Of a stretch of DNA of 64,000 nt, positions 25,797 through 35,350 are shown piece after piece. The position numbers and the translations under genes are program-made. Numbering within the stretch: position 1 is the first letter of the stretch; every line of letters starts with the position of its first letter. Origin of the DNA: Burkholderia puraquae (GTDB lineage: Bacteria > Pseudomonadota > Gammaproteobacteria > Burkholderiales > Burkholderiaceae); the NCBI RefSeq assembly GCF_002099195.1, contig NZ_NBYX01000010.1, positions 62,001 through 126,000 on the forward strand, in the 5' to 3' direction. The notes under the pieces were generated by a model. That model searched no databases, was not told the origin of the DNA, and saw nothing but the letters and a program-made list of their open reading frames with translations.

Positions 25797-27662
25797 ATGT
25801 CACGCCTGCTTCCGCCGCTTGCCGTTGCATCGTTCATCGCCCTCGCCACCCTGTTCGCCGTCTGCGGCCGGCCGGCTGCGGCCGCGCCGCCGGTCAGCGC
25901 CGGCTGCAACGGCGCAACCACGCCGATTGCCGACCTCCGCGGCGCCGGCGGCCCGTCGCCGCTGGCCGGGCAAACGACCTCGATCGAGGCGGTCGTTACC
26001 GCGGCGTTCGGCGGCGCCGACGGCCTCGGCGGCTTCTTCGTCCAGCAGGCCGACGCGCAGCGACGGCACCGGCCGGGCGTCCCGGAAGGCGTGTTCGTGT
26101 ATGCGCCGAACGCGCACGCGAAGGCCGGCGATCTCGTACATCTCACGGGCCGCGTCGACGAGCGATACGGCCGGACGCAATTCACGCTGTCGGGCGGCAT
26201 GACCGTCTGCGCACGCGGGCAGACGGTCACACCGGCGACGCTCACGCTGCCGGTCGCCACGCTATCCGTGCTGGCCTCGCTTGAAGGCATGCGGGTGCGC
26301 CTGCCGCAAACGCTGACGGTCAGCGATACCCACGAACTCGGCCGCTACGGGAGCGTCGTCCTCAGCAACGGCCGGCTGCGCATCCCGACTCACGTCGCAC
26401 CGCCGTCCGAGGCTGCCGCGCTCGCGGCAGCCAACGCACGCAACCGCATCGTGCTCGACGACGGCTCGAACCGCCGCGATCCCGCGGCCGTGCGCTATCC
26501 GCCACCCGCGCTGAGTGCCGCCAACACGCTGCGCGCGGGCTACACGGTGCGCGGGGTCGAAGGCGTGCTCGAACTGCGCTACGGCGCGTGGCGGCTGCAG
26601 CCGGTTGCCGGCGCGGCGCCGGTGTTCGATGCCGCCACGAACCCGCGTACCGATGCGCCGGCCCGGCATTCCGACGCGGACGTGCGCATCGTATCGTTCA
26701 ACGTATTCAACTATTTCAACGGCGACGGGCATGGCGGCGGATTCGATGCCCCGGCCAACCGTGGCGCGAAAACACCCGCCGCGTTCGCGCGGCAGGAAGC
26801 GAAGATCGTCGCGGCGTTGCGTGCGCTGCATGCCGACGTGATCGGGCTGATGGAAATCGCGAACAACGGCCACGGCGACGCGAGCGCCGTGCGGCGCCTC
26901 GCCGCGCAACTGGGCGACGGCTGGCACGCGGTCGATCCCGGCACCGGGCGGCTCGGGCGCGATACGATCGCGGTCGCGCTGCTGTACAACAGCCGCGCGA
27001 TCGAGCCGATCGGGCGCGCGGCGACCGTCGCGCTCGGCGGCCGGCATCGTCCGCCGCTCGCGCAGACATTCCGGCGCATCGGCGGCACACGCGCCTTCAC
27101 GGTCGCGGTCAATCACCTGAAATCGAAGCGTTGCCCGCATGCGACCGGCGCCGATCGCGACCAGTCGGACGGCCAGGGTTGCTGGAATGCAACGCGCACA
27201 CGGGCCGCCGCGCGCGTCGCCGACTGGCTCGCCACGTCGCCGACCGGCACCGCGGCCGACGGCGTGCTGCTGATCGGCGACCTGAACAGCTACGCGAAGG
27301 AAGACCCGGTTCGCGCGCTCGAATCGCGCGGTTACGCGAACCTGGTGGCCCGCGTCGTCGGCGATGCTGCGTACAGCTACGTATTTCGCGGCGAAGCGGG
27401 CAGCCTCGACCACGCGCTCGCCACGCCGGCGCTCGCCGCACGCGTGAAGGCCGTGCACGTCTGGCACATCAACGCCGACGAACCGGTTGCCCTGCAACCC
27501 GTGCCCGATTACAAAACGTCCGTGCAACGGTCGTCCTATTACGCACCCGACGCGTACCGCTCATCGGACCACGATCCCGTCGTGATCGACGTCGCGCTTG
27601 GCGACAGCGGCACGCTGGCTGCCCCGGGCACGAACCGTGCTCGTCGACACGGTATCGACTAG
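25797..27662 (+). CDS. Secreted ExeM/NucH-like endonuclease/exonuclease/phosphatase
   Basis: 621-residue exported protein. A cleavable signal peptide (hydrophobic core to about residue 32, Ala-rich end) is followed by an OB-fold-like region (about 45-150, with GFFVQQADAQ and VHLTGRVDERYG) and an EEP-superfamily nuclease domain from about 300 (DVRIVSFNVFNYF). Catalytic elements include GLMEIANNG, GDLNSYAKEDP and SSDHDPVVIDV. It should act on extracellular DNA, giving phosphate or nucleotides, or loosening biofilm DNA. The start choice (25797) keeps the signal peptide at the N-terminus; an ATG 14 codons earlier is possible. Confidence 0.87.
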   Translation: MSRLLPPLAVASFIALATLFAVCGRPAAAAPPVSAGCNGATTPIADLRGAGGPSPLAGQTTSIEAVVTAAFGGADGLGGFFVQQADAQRRHRPGVPEGVFVYAPNAHAKAGDLVHLTGRVDERYGRTQFTLSGGMTVCARGQTVTPATLTLPVATLSVLASLEGMRVRLPQTLTVSDTHELGRYGSVVLSNGRLRIPTHVAPPSEAAALAAANARNRIVLDDGSNRRDPAAVRYPPPALSAANTLRAGYTVRGVEGVLELRYGAWRLQPVAGAAPVFDAATNPRTDAPARHSDADVRIVSFNVFNYFNGDGHGGGFDAPANRGAKTPAAFARQEAKIVAALRALHADVIGLMEIANNGHGDASAVRRLAAQLGDGWHAVDPGTGRLGRDTIAVALLYNSRAIEPIGRAATVALGGRHRPPLAQTFRRIGGTRAFTVAVNHLKSKRCPHATGADRDQSDGQGCWNATRTRAAARVADWLATSPTGTAADGVLLIGDLNSYAKEDPVRALESRGYANLVARVVGDAAYSYVFRGEAGSLDHALATPALAARVKAVHVWHINADEPVALQPVPDYKTSVQRSSYYAPDAYRSSDHDPVVIDVALGDSGTLAAPGTNRARRHGID

Positions 27663-27947
27663 TGCATTTGCATCTGCACAAGGCGTGCAACGGCACTATT
27701 TACCTGGCGGCCCTGGCGACGCCATATTTACCGTGCCTTCACCGCATACCGCAGCCCGGTAGGCCGCTTCGCCCGGAATGCGAATTTTTTTCAACCGCCC
27801 TACCGCCCCGTGTGGCGGGGCTTCGAGGCGATCCTGCCGACGAATTGAAAATTTGTCTCGAAACAAAATCGGGCCAAGTGAATCACACAAGTTGCTGGGA
27901 TTCGTCTTATCTTCAAATTTGCCTTGAATCGAAGGAGGATAAACACC

Positions 27948-28334
27948 ATGGCGCTCACCGACTCGATCGAACACAAGCTGGACCGCGGCCTGTCCGACAT
28001 TCGTCGCACGGGCCGGCGCGTGGGCCGCACGACGCGCTCGGCCGCCCGCGACCTGCATGCCGACGTCACCGACGATCTGCGCGGGCTGGTCGACGAACTC
28101 GAAGATCTGCTGAAAAACGACGGCGACGGCGATATCGCCGCGCTGCGCAAGCGCGTGCAATCCAGGCTCGATGAAGCGCGCAGCGCGCTCGACCATGCGT
28201 CGGGCAGCGCGGCCGCCCGGCTGCGCGATTCGGCCGAACGCGTGTCGCAGGCCGTGCACGACAACCCGTGGCAAACCGCCGGCGTCGTCGCCGGCCTCGC
28301 GTTCGTTGCGGGCCTGCTCCTTGCCCGCCGTTGA
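27948..28334 (+). CDS. DUF883 (ElaB/YqjD-like) membrane-anchored protein
   Basis: 128-residue basic and acidic helical protein ending in a single C-terminal membrane anchor (NPWQTAGVVAGLAFVAGLLL). The long amphipathic helix with DLRGLVDELEDLLKND is typical of DUF883 proteins such as ElaB and YqjD, which bind ribosomes at the inner membrane or respond to stress in stationary phase. A very good AAGGAGGA site fixes the start at 27948. It is 64 bases before the SYLF lipoprotein gene and probably co-transcribed. Confidence 0.88.
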   Translation: MALTDSIEHKLDRGLSDIRRTGRRVGRTTRSAARDLHADVTDDLRGLVDELEDLLKNDGDGDIAALRKRVQSRLDEARSALDHASGSAAARLRDSAERVSQAVHDNPWQTAGVVAGLAFVAGLLLARR

Positions 28335-28398
28335 CCGGAGCCGGCCGCCCCGCTGCCCGCACCGTCCGTCCTCAATCAGACAACGAAGGAGAAACGCC

Positions 28399-28983
28399 AT
28401 GCAGAAAACCCTTGCCATGAAAGCCGCCGCCGCCGTCCTGCTCGGCAGCCTCGCGCTCGCCGGCTGTACGACCACTCCCGACAAACCGGAGAGCGCATCG
28501 GCCAGCGCGTCGAAGCGCCAGTCGATCGACGCCAGCGTCAACGCGACGCTGTCGCGCCTCTATTCGACGGTGCCGGGTTCGCGTGAACTCGTCGCGAAAT
28601 CGCGCGGCGTGCTCGTGTTCCCGAACGTGCTGCAGGCCGGCTTCATCGTCGGCGGCCAGTCCGGCAACGGCGCGCTGCGCGTCGGCGGCAGCACGGTTGG
28701 CTACTACAACACGTCGTCGCTGTCGGTCGGCCTGCAGGCAGGCGCGCAGTCGAAGGCGATCGTGTTCCTGTTCATGACGCAGGATGCGCTCGATTCGTTC
28801 CGCAAGTCCGAAGGCTGGGCCGCGGGCGCCGACGCCTCGGTCGCGGTCGTGAAGGTCGGCGCGAACGGCGCGGTCGATTCCAACACGGCCACCGCACCGG
28901 TCGAGGTGCTGGTCCTGACCAACGCGGGCCTGATGGGCGACCTGTCGGTGAACGGCACCAAGGTCACGAAGCTCAATATCTGA
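28399..28983 (+). CDS. SYLF-domain lipoprotein
   Basis: 194-residue lipoprotein with signal peptide and lipobox SLALAGC (cysteine near 23). The mature part is a SYLF (DUF500) domain: SRELVAKSRGVLVFPNV, FIVGGQSGNGALRV, SSLSVGLQAGAQSKAIVF. SYLF domains bind phospholipid. The protein is likely attached to the outer or inner membrane facing the periplasm; its job in bacteria is not settled. A GGAGAAAC site precedes the start. Two hairpins close the unit downstream. Confidence 0.88.
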   Translation: MQKTLAMKAAAAVLLGSLALAGCTTTPDKPESASASASKRQSIDASVNATLSRLYSTVPGSRELVAKSRGVLVFPNVLQAGFIVGGQSGNGALRVGGSTVGYYNTSSLSVGLQAGAQSKAIVFLFMTQDALDSFRKSEGWAAGADASVAVVKVGANGAVDSNTATAPVEVLVLTNAGLMGDLSVNGTKVTKLNI

Positions 28984-28993
28984 CGATGCGGCA

Positions 28994-29051
28994 CGCGGCG
29001 TTGCGCCGCGTTTGCTTCCCGGCAGCGCCGCGGCCCCGGCCGCGGCGTTTT
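28994..29051 (+). terminator. Two tandem hairpins, the second with a T-run
   Basis: First: CGCGGCG / CGCCGCG at 28994-29010 followed by TTTG. Second: GCCGCGGCC / GGCCGCGGC at 29027-29046 followed by GTTTT. They end the DUF883-SYLF transcription unit. Confidence 0.65.
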
Positions 29052-29219
29052 CGCATGTGCCGCGCGCAGCGGCTATGATGGCAGGGCCTTTGCGGGCATA
29101 CTCCCGTTCGGGCCGCCCCACGCCGCGCGCCGCCGCGATCCCGTGACGATCGCGAGCCGATCGCGCCCCGGGCAACGCAATTCAATCAAACCAAGCATCA
29201 ATCTGCGCGAACGCCATCC

Positions 29220-30272
29220 ATGGAAAGCGGACACGATCACCAAAAATTCTTCTATTTCCTGCTGGCCGCGGTCACCGTCGGACTCTGCTGGATCCTCGCG
29301 CCGTTTTCCGGAGCCGTGTTCTGGGGCACCATTCTCGCGATCCTGTTCCAGCCCGTGCAGCGGTGGCTCGCCGCGCGCTTCGGCAAGCGGCGCAACCTGG
29401 CCGCGCTCGTGACGCTGTCGCTGATCGTCCTGATCGTGATCCTGCCGCTCGTCTTCGTCGCCGCGACGCTCGTGCAGGAAATCGCGTACGTGTACCAGGA
29501 AATCAAGACCGCGCAGCCGAACTATTCGCAATACTTCCAGGACATCATCCACGCGCTGCCGTCGTCGATCCAGCACCTGCTGCAGAAATACGGGCTGACC
29601 AACCTCCCGGGCATCCAGAAGAAACTGACCGATGGCGCCGCGCAGATCAGCCAGCTCGCGGCCACCCAGGCGCTCAGCATCGGCCAGAACACGTTCCAGT
29701 TCGTCGTGAGCTTCGGCGTGATGCTGTACATGGTGTTCTTCCTGCTGCGCGACGGCGGCGAGATCGGCCGCCGCGTGCGCCGCGCATTGCCGCTCGACGA
29801 CGAGCACAAGAACCTGCTGCTGGCAAAATTCACGACGGTCGTGCGCGCGACGGTGAAGGGCAACATCGCGGTCGCACTCGTGCAGGGCGCGCTCGGCGGC
29901 CTGATCTTCTGGATCCTCGGAATCGAAGGTGTCGTGCTGTGGGGCGCGCTGATGGCATTCCTGTCGCTGCTGCCCGCGATCGGCGCGAGCCTCGTATGGG
30001 TGCCTGCCGCGCTCTACTTCCTGATGATCGGCGCGTTCTGGAAATGCGCGATCCTCGTCGCGTTCTGCGTCGGCGTGATCGGCCTCGTCGACAACCTGCT
30101 GCGCCCGATCCTCGTCGGCAAGGACACGAAGATGCCCGACTGGGTCGTGCTGATCTCGACGCTCGGCGGGATGGCGCTGTTCGGCATCACCGGATTCGTG
30201 ATCGGGCCGCTCGTCGCCGCGCTGTTCATGGCGAGCTGGGACATCTACGCACGTTCCGAACAGGCCGAATGA
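29220..30272 (+). CDS. AI-2E-family membrane transporter (PerM/YdiK-like)
   Basis: 350-residue inner-membrane protein with about eight helices and a central polar segment (about 85-150). The family signature near the end includes FLSLLPAIGASLVWVPAALYF and GLVDNLLRPILVGKDTKMPD. Members are called AI-2 exporters from TqsA, but many transport other solutes or ions, so the substrate is open. It stands alone, with hairpins before it and a likely terminator at 30341-30364 reaching into the convergent gene. Confidence 0.88.
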   Translation: MESGHDHQKFFYFLLAAVTVGLCWILAPFSGAVFWGTILAILFQPVQRWLAARFGKRRNLAALVTLSLIVLIVILPLVFVAATLVQEIAYVYQEIKTAQPNYSQYFQDIIHALPSSIQHLLQKYGLTNLPGIQKKLTDGAAQISQLAATQALSIGQNTFQFVVSFGVMLYMVFFLLRDGGEIGRRVRRALPLDDEHKNLLLAKFTTVVRATVKGNIAVALVQGALGGLIFWILGIEGVVLWGALMAFLSLLPAIGASLVWVPAALYFLMIGAFWKCAILVAFCVGVIGLVDNLLRPILVGKDTKMPDWVVLISTLGGMALFGITGFVIGPLVAALFMASWDIYARSEQAE

Positions 30273-30315
30273 CGCGCCGCGTGGCTACGTGCCGCGCACC
30301 AGCGGCCACGCGCCG

Positions 30316-30834
30316 TCACGGATGACGAATGCGGATCACGACGGGCGCCACGGCGCCCGTTTCTTCATCCGCCGCCACCGTCATCACGCCGCCATACGGG
30401 CCCACGCGATAGGCATGGCCCGACACCAGCGGCACACTTCGATCCTCATTCGCATCGCGCCACGTTGCACGCACACCCGATGCGGCATCCGGTGCGAACG
30501 GCGCACCGTCGGGCCTGACCAGCGCCACATGGGCACCCGGCAGACGCCGGCCATGCGCATCGAACCGCAGCGTGGCCGCCGCACCGCCGCTCGCTACCTC
30601 TCGTCCTTCGACCACCACGCCCGCTCGCGCATCGAGCGTCACGTCGTAGAGATCGACGAGCGCGCCGGTGAACCGGACGATGCCGCCCGACGTGGTTTGT
30701 CCGGCAGCCATCGCATTCGACATCGCCAGCGCGACTCCCAGCCCGAGAACCATCCTCCGCACGGCTCCATCGCACCATGACGTTCGATAGCGCACTGCCG
30801 TTGCCGATGCCGCCCGTTTCGCGTCGTTTCGCAT
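30316..30834 (-). CDS. Secreted protein with fimbrial-subunit-like N-terminus
   Basis: 172-residue protein with a probable signal peptide (core MVLGLGVALAMSNAMAAG, cleaved near 44). The mature N-terminus GGIVRFTGALVDLYDVTLDA resembles the first strand of type 1 pilus subunits, but the disulfide cysteines of that family are absent after the signal, and no chaperone or usher gene is near. The rest alternates beta-prone segments and ends with VAPVVIRIRHP. It may be a degenerate or re-purposed fimbrin-like protein. The N-terminal signal is long, and a later Met at about residue 28 could be the true start. Confidence 0.55.
   Translation of the reverse strand: MRNDAKRAASATAVRYRTSWCDGAVRRMVLGLGVALAMSNAMAAGQTTSGGIVRFTGALVDLYDVTLDARAGVVVEGREVASGGAAATLRFDAHGRRLPGAHVALVRPDGAPFAPDAASGVRATWRDANEDRSVPLVSGHAYRVGPYGGVMTVAADEETGAVAPVVIRIRHP
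30341..30364 (+). terminator. Intrinsic terminator inside the convergent gene
   Basis: ACGGGCGCC-AC-GGCGCCCGT followed by TTCTTC on the plus strand, 68 bases after the AI-2E gene stop and within the last codons of the opposite-strand gene. Confidence 0.55.
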
Positions 30835-31041
30835 GTTCCCTCTCCTCTGCCGCGTGCCCAGAAAAAAGGCGGCGTGACGCGTCGGTCACACCGCCTGTCT
30901 GCTGGCAATCACTTTAGGGAGAGACGTCCGGACAATATATGGGACAAGTCCGAAACTAAGGCCCGGTTGATCGAACGCACCGCGTTCGACACCCCGTCGC
31001 GGCCGCGTACGAACGACATCGCACGCCGTGCCGCGGGCCGG

Positions 31042-32058
31042 TCACGCGCCCGGATCGACGCGCAGCACGAGCTTGCCGCGATGGTCGCCGTCGAACAGGC
31101 GGTTCAGCACATCGGGCGCATTCTCGAGACCGTCCGCAACCGTCTCCTCGGCCTTGAGCCGGCCATCGCGCAGCCAGCCCGCGAGCGTCTGCACGGCCTC
31201 GCGGCTCTTGCGATAGTCGAGGATCAGGAAGCCGCGCATCGTCAGCCGCTTCGAGATCAGCACGCCGACGTCGTCCGCCGCGCGCCCGCTGTTGTAGTTC
31301 GAAATCACGCCGCACAGCGCGACACGCCCGCCGATCACCATCCGCGACAGCACCGCGCGCATCACCTCGCCACCGACGTTCTCGAAGTTCACGTGCACGC
31401 CGTCCGGCGTCGCGGCCTTCAGTTGCTGACGGAAATCGTCGGCCTTGTAGTCGACGGCCGCGTCGAAGCCGAGCGTCTCGGTCAGGTAGCGGCACTTGTC
31501 CGCGCCACCCGCGATACCCACCACGCGCGCGCCGTGGATCTTGCCGATCTGCCCGGCGATCGAGCCGACCGAGCCGGCCGCCGCCGATACCACGAGCGTC
31601 TCGCCCGGCTGCACCGGCGCGATATCGGTCAGCCCGTAGTACGCGGTCAGTCCGCTCATCCCGCACGCACCGAGCAGCGTCGGCAGCGGCAGGCCCGACT
31701 GCGCGGGCAGCTTCACGAGCTGCGCGGCCTGGTCGGCCGGCACGACTGCGTAATCCTGCCAGCCGACGAGCCCCTGCACGAGATCGCCTTCCGCGAACCC
31801 TGCGTGGCGCGACGCCACCACGCGCCCGATGCCGAGCGCACGCATCACCTCGCCGATCGCGACGGGCGGCAGGTACTGCGGCACGTCGCTCATCCACACG
31901 CGGTTGGTCGGGTCCATCGACAGGTACAACACGCGCACGAGCACCTCGCCGTCCGCGAGCGCCGGCACCGGCGTCTCGACGAGCGAAAAGTGTTCGCGGC
32001 CGACCCGCCCTTCCGGGCGTGTCTTCAGCAGCAGTTGGCGGTTCACGGGTGTGGACAC
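31042..32058 (-). CDS. NADP-dependent medium-chain oxidoreductase (LTB4DH/CurA-like)
   Basis: 338-residue zinc-free alkenal/one oxidoreductase of the MDR superfamily. Features: LYLSMDPTNRVWMSD near 50, the nucleotide fold LVVSAAAGSVGSIAGQIGK around 150 and GGADKCRYLTETLGFDAAVD after it. These enzymes reduce alpha,beta-unsaturated ketones or aldehydes using NADPH in the cytoplasm. The gene follows an SDR gene by 37 bases in the same direction and is likely co-transcribed. Physiological substrate unknown. Confidence 0.9.
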   Translation of the reverse strand: MSTPVNRQLLLKTRPEGRVGREHFSLVETPVPALADGEVLVRVLYLSMDPTNRVWMSDVPQYLPPVAIGEVMRALGIGRVVASRHAGFAEGDLVQGLVGWQDYAVVPADQAAQLVKLPAQSGLPLPTLLGACGMSGLTAYYGLTDIAPVQPGETLVVSAAAGSVGSIAGQIGKIHGARVVGIAGGADKCRYLTETLGFDAAVDYKADDFRQQLKAATPDGVHVNFENVGGEVMRAVLSRMVIGGRVALCGVISNYNSGRAADDVGVLISKRLTMRGFLILDYRKSREAVQTLAGWLRDGRLKAEETVADGLENAPDVLNRLFDGDHRGKLVLRVDPGA

Positions 32059-32095
32059 GATGTTCTCCTCCGGTCGTTGTGGTTCGGGATGCGCG

Positions 32096-32884
32096 TCAGA
32101 CGGCGCACATGCCGCCGTCGATCACGAGTTCGGCGGCCGTCACGAAGCGGCTCTCGTCGGACGCGAGATACACGGCCGCGTGCGCGACGTCGTCCGGCTC
32201 GCCGAGCCGGCGCAGCGGAATGCCGCGCGCGAGCTTGCGCGTCGCGTCGCGTTCGCCGAGCGTCTGGAACAGCGGCTCGACGATCCCCGTGCGGATGAAC
32301 GCCGGGTGAATCGAGTTGCAGCGCACGTCGATCTCGCGGCGCGCGCAGTCGATCGCGACCGACTTCGTCAGCGACGCGACCGCCGCCTTCGACGCGTTGT
32401 ACGCGGTGAAATCCGGCTCGACCTTGAACGCGGCGACCGACGAGATGTTGATGATCGATGCGGGATGGCTCTCGGCCAGATACGACAGCGCATGTTTGCA
32501 GCCGAGCACGATGCTCTCGACGTTGATCGCCATCACGCGCCGCCATTCGTCCAGCTCGATCTGCGCGGGCGAGCCGATCGAGCCGACGCCCGCGTTGTTG
32601 ACGAGCACCGACAGCCCGCCCATCGCATCGACCGCCTGCGCGAGCAGCGCCTGCCAGCGCGCTTCGTCGCGCACGTCCTGCGTCGCGGCGAACGCGACCG
32701 GCGTCGCGTGGCCCGCATTGAGTTCCTGCGCGAACGCGTCGAGCACCGCGGCGTCGGCAATGTCGGTCACGAACACGCGCGCGCCCTGCTCGACCATCCG
32801 GCGCGCGATCGCGCGCCCGAGGCCGCCCGCGGCGCCCGTGATGTATGCGCACTTGCCGGCAAGGCGCGAAGAAACGACTGTCAT
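32096..32884 (-). CDS. Short-chain dehydrogenase/reductase
   Basis: 262-residue classical SDR. Cofactor motif [10 protein letters not shown] near 16-25, NNAGVG near 95, and catalytic S-Y-K as NISSVAAF...YNASK around 145-165. A conserved C-terminal VIDGGMCAV is typical of NAD(H)-dependent hydroxysteroid/acyl dehydrogenase types. The start at 32884 has an AGGAGC site. With the downstream MDR gene it forms a two-gene unit, perhaps for a ketone/alcohol detoxification or catabolic step (inference). Confidence 0.9.
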   Translation of the reverse strand: MTVVSSRLAGKCAYITGAAGGLGRAIARRMVEQGARVFVTDIADAAVLDAFAQELNAGHATPVAFAATQDVRDEARWQALLAQAVDAMGGLSVLVNNAGVGSIGSPAQIELDEWRRVMAINVESIVLGCKHALSYLAESHPASIINISSVAAFKVEPDFTAYNASKAAVASLTKSVAIDCARREIDVRCNSIHPAFIRTGIVEPLFQTLGERDATRKLARGIPLRRLGEPDDVAHAAVYLASDESRFVTAAELVIDGGMCAV

Positions 32885-33361
32885 GTGACCTGCTCCTATC
32901 GTGAATCGTCGTCGCGGAACGCTGCCGCGACGGGTTTGCCGTGCCTTCCCGGCCGATGCGGGCCGGTTGACCGTGCCTCGACATCGCGAGGCGCCGCACG
33001 GTTTCCGCGAGTATATCGAGATGAACGTGACGCGCGCCGGACAGGCCCGGCAACCGGCCCGGATTGAACGACAGCCAGCGTACGCGAATGCTGCCAATCG
33101 ATGAAATGAATAATCGTTATGCCCGGTCATAGACCTGATTCATGACTTCCGCGTACCGGTACGCATGCGCGGGCCGGCGGCATCCGTCAGGCATGTAGAC
33201 CGGCCGGTTCATCGATTGAGGGAATGACGGAGCGCTGCGCTCCACGCAGACGCGGAAGCAATCGGGAAGATGAACGGATGTGGAATCGTGCAGCCGCCGG
33301 GCGAATGCCGGCGGCAAGAGAGAGCGGAGAGCGGCACCAGGGGCGCCGCGACCGGCTACCG
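32885..33361. other. 477-base region without a recognisable gene
   Basis: Promoter region for the SDR-MDR unit on the minus strand and downstream region of the PAP2 gene. Short overlapping frames exist but show no family features or ribosome sites. A short AT-rich block (AATGAAATGAATAATCG near 33100) is the only compositional change. Confidence 0.5.
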
Positions 33362-33952
33362 TCAGAATCCGTCGCCCGACGGTGCGCGCACGAACGCGCA
33401 GAGTTGCGGCGAATGGGTATCGATCATCTGCTGGAACGGCGCGCGGTGCCCGTATGCGATGCCCGACACGAGCAGCAGGCAGACGGCCGCGACGCGCGGC
33501 GAGAACGCACGCTGCCGCGCGCTGTCGTAGCCGCGCAGGAACAGCAGCGCGACGAGCGCGCCGAGCATCCAGCCGACGATCACTTCCGGAACGGTGTGCG
33601 AATGATCGAACACGCGCGCGACGGCCGTGACCGCGCCGATGGCCAGCCCGGCCGCGATACCGGGCGCCTTGCCCGGCCGGAACGCCTGCCACAGCATCGA
33701 CAGCGCGACGGTCCACACGGACGTCGACAGCATCGTATGGCCGCTGATCACGCGGAAATCGAATTGCGGCAGCTCGATGCCGCACCCGGCATACAGGATC
33801 TTCGTTGCGCCGACGACGCCCATGCCGGCGGCGAGCAGCACGCTCCAGCGAGCGGCGAGGCGCCAGTCGGTCAGCGCGAACCACGCCGCGCACGTCAGCG
33901 CGATCGGCAAGGTCAGCGCGGCATCGCCGATGTTGCTGATTTCACTCCACAT
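33362..33952 (-). CDS. PAP2-type membrane phosphatase-like protein
   Basis: 196-residue protein with about six membrane helices. The PAP2 motifs are present in part: SGHTMLS (motif 2) and ARVFDHSHTVPEVIVGW (motif 3, with H in the place of the catalytic histidine). The basic motif 1 (K-x6-RP) is not clear; only KILYAGCGIELP is seen, so activity is uncertain. Family members dephosphorylate lipid phosphates such as undecaprenyl pyrophosphate on the periplasmic side. It is followed on the same strand by no close partner. Confidence 0.75.
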   Translation of the reverse strand: MWSEISNIGDAALTLPIALTCAAWFALTDWRLAARWSVLLAAGMGVVGATKILYAGCGIELPQFDFRVISGHTMLSTSVWTVALSMLWQAFRPGKAPGIAAGLAIGAVTAVARVFDHSHTVPEVIVGWMLGALVALLFLRGYDSARQRAFSPRVAAVCLLLVSGIAYGHRAPFQQMIDTHSPQLCAFVRAPSGDGF

Positions 33953-34033
33953 AACGGACTTCGGTCGACGATCGAAAGGCCGCAGTTTACCGCATGTGCG
34001 CAGTGCGACTGTGTCAGCCTGTGACAGGCTGTA

Positions 34034-35350
34034 TCAGCCCGCGACGCCGGTAATCAGCAGCAGGTTCGTGCCGGTGATGACGACGAACAGCGCCCACGCG
34101 GCGGCCTGCATCCCGCGCCCGATCGTGTGCTCGCCCATCGTGTTGCGATCGCTGACCGAGCGGATCAGCGGCCACATCGCGAACGGCAGCTGCAGACTCA
34201 GCAGCACCTGGCTCCACACGAGCAGCTGCCCGACCGAGTTGTCGCCGAGCCACAGCACGCCGATCAGCGCCGGCACGAGCGCGAGCCCGCGCGTGATCAG
34301 CCGGCGCTGGTAGCACGGAATCTTCGTACGCAGGAAGCCGTCCATGATCACCTGGCCGGCGATCGTGCCGGTCAGCGTCGAGCTCTGCCCCGATGCGAGC
34401 AGCGCGATGCCGAACAGCAGCGCGGCCGCGCCGCCCGCGATCGGCGTAATCAGCTTGTAGGCCTGCTCGATGTCGGTCACGTTGTGCTGGCCCGTCGCAT
34501 GGAACGCCGCGCCCGCGACGACCAGGATCGCCGCGTTGACGAGCATCGCGACGAACAGCGACACGCAGGTATCGATGCGCACCAGCGCGAGCGTGTCGCG
34601 GATCATCCCGCGCGCACCGCCGACCACGCGCCGCGTCTGCACGACCGACGAATGCAGGTACAGGTTGTGCGGCATGATCGTCGCGCCGACGATGCCGAGC
34701 GCGAGCACGATCGCGTCCTTGCGGTCGTGGCCCGGATCGCCCGGCACGAGCCCGCCGACCACCGCGTGCCAGTCGGGCGGCGTGATCGCGACCTGCGCGA
34801 CGAAGCAGAACGCCATCGTCGCGATCAGCCCGAGCACGATCGCCTCGATCTGCCGGAACCCCTTGCCCTGCAGGCCGAGCACGATCACCGTGTCGAGCGC
34901 GGTCAGCACGATCCCCCACGCGAGCGGCACGCCGAGCAGCAGCTTGAACGCGAGCGCACAGCCGAGGACTTCCGCGATGTCGCACGCGATGATCGACACT
35001 TCGGCGGTCACCCACTGCACGATGCGGCCGAACCGGCCGTAGCGGTCGTAGCTGGCCTGCGCGAGATCCCTGCCCGCGACGAGGCCGAGCCGCGCCGCGA
35101 GCATCTGCAGGAAGATCGCCGCGAGGCTCGAGAACGCGACGACCCACAGCAGCGAATAGCCGAACTGCGAGCCGGCCTGGATATCGGTCGCCCAGTTGCC
35201 GGGATCCATGTAGCCGATCGCGACCAGCAGGCCGGGGCCGAAAAAGCGCTTGAGCTTCTGCCAGCGCGGCGCGCCGGCATCGATCGTGATACTGCCCTTT
35301 ACTTCCGACGGGCAGAAAGGGGCGGTGGCGGTAGTGGGGAGGAAGGGCAT
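34034..35350 (-). CDS. mntH: NRAMP-family Mn2+/Fe2+ transporter MntH
   Basis: 438-residue inner-membrane proton-coupled divalent metal importer with about eleven helices. Helix 1 carries the metal-binding DPGNWATD (about 54-61), helix 6 MPHNLYLHSSVV, both canonical. The start ATG at 35350 lacks a good ribosome site and lies inside the 3' end of the GlxA-type regulator gene upstream (52-base overlap, different frame), so expression may depend on that gene's translation. No manganese riboswitch is visible. Confidence 0.9.
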   Translation of the reverse strand: MPFLPTTATAPFCPSEVKGSITIDAGAPRWQKLKRFFGPGLLVAIGYMDPGNWATDIQAGSQFGYSLLWVVAFSSLAAIFLQMLAARLGLVAGRDLAQASYDRYGRFGRIVQWVTAEVSIIACDIAEVLGCALAFKLLLGVPLAWGIVLTALDTVIVLGLQGKGFRQIEAIVLGLIATMAFCFVAQVAITPPDWHAVVGGLVPGDPGHDRKDAIVLALGIVGATIMPHNLYLHSSVVQTRRVVGGARGMIRDTLALVRIDTCVSLFVAMLVNAAILVVAGAAFHATGQHNVTDIEQAYKLITPIAGGAAALLFGIALLASGQSSTLTGTIAGQVIMDGFLRTKIPCYQRRLITRGLALVPALIGVLWLGDNSVGQLLVWSQVLLSLQLPFAMWPLIRSVSDRNTMGEHTIGRGMQAAAWALFVVITGTNLLLITGVAG

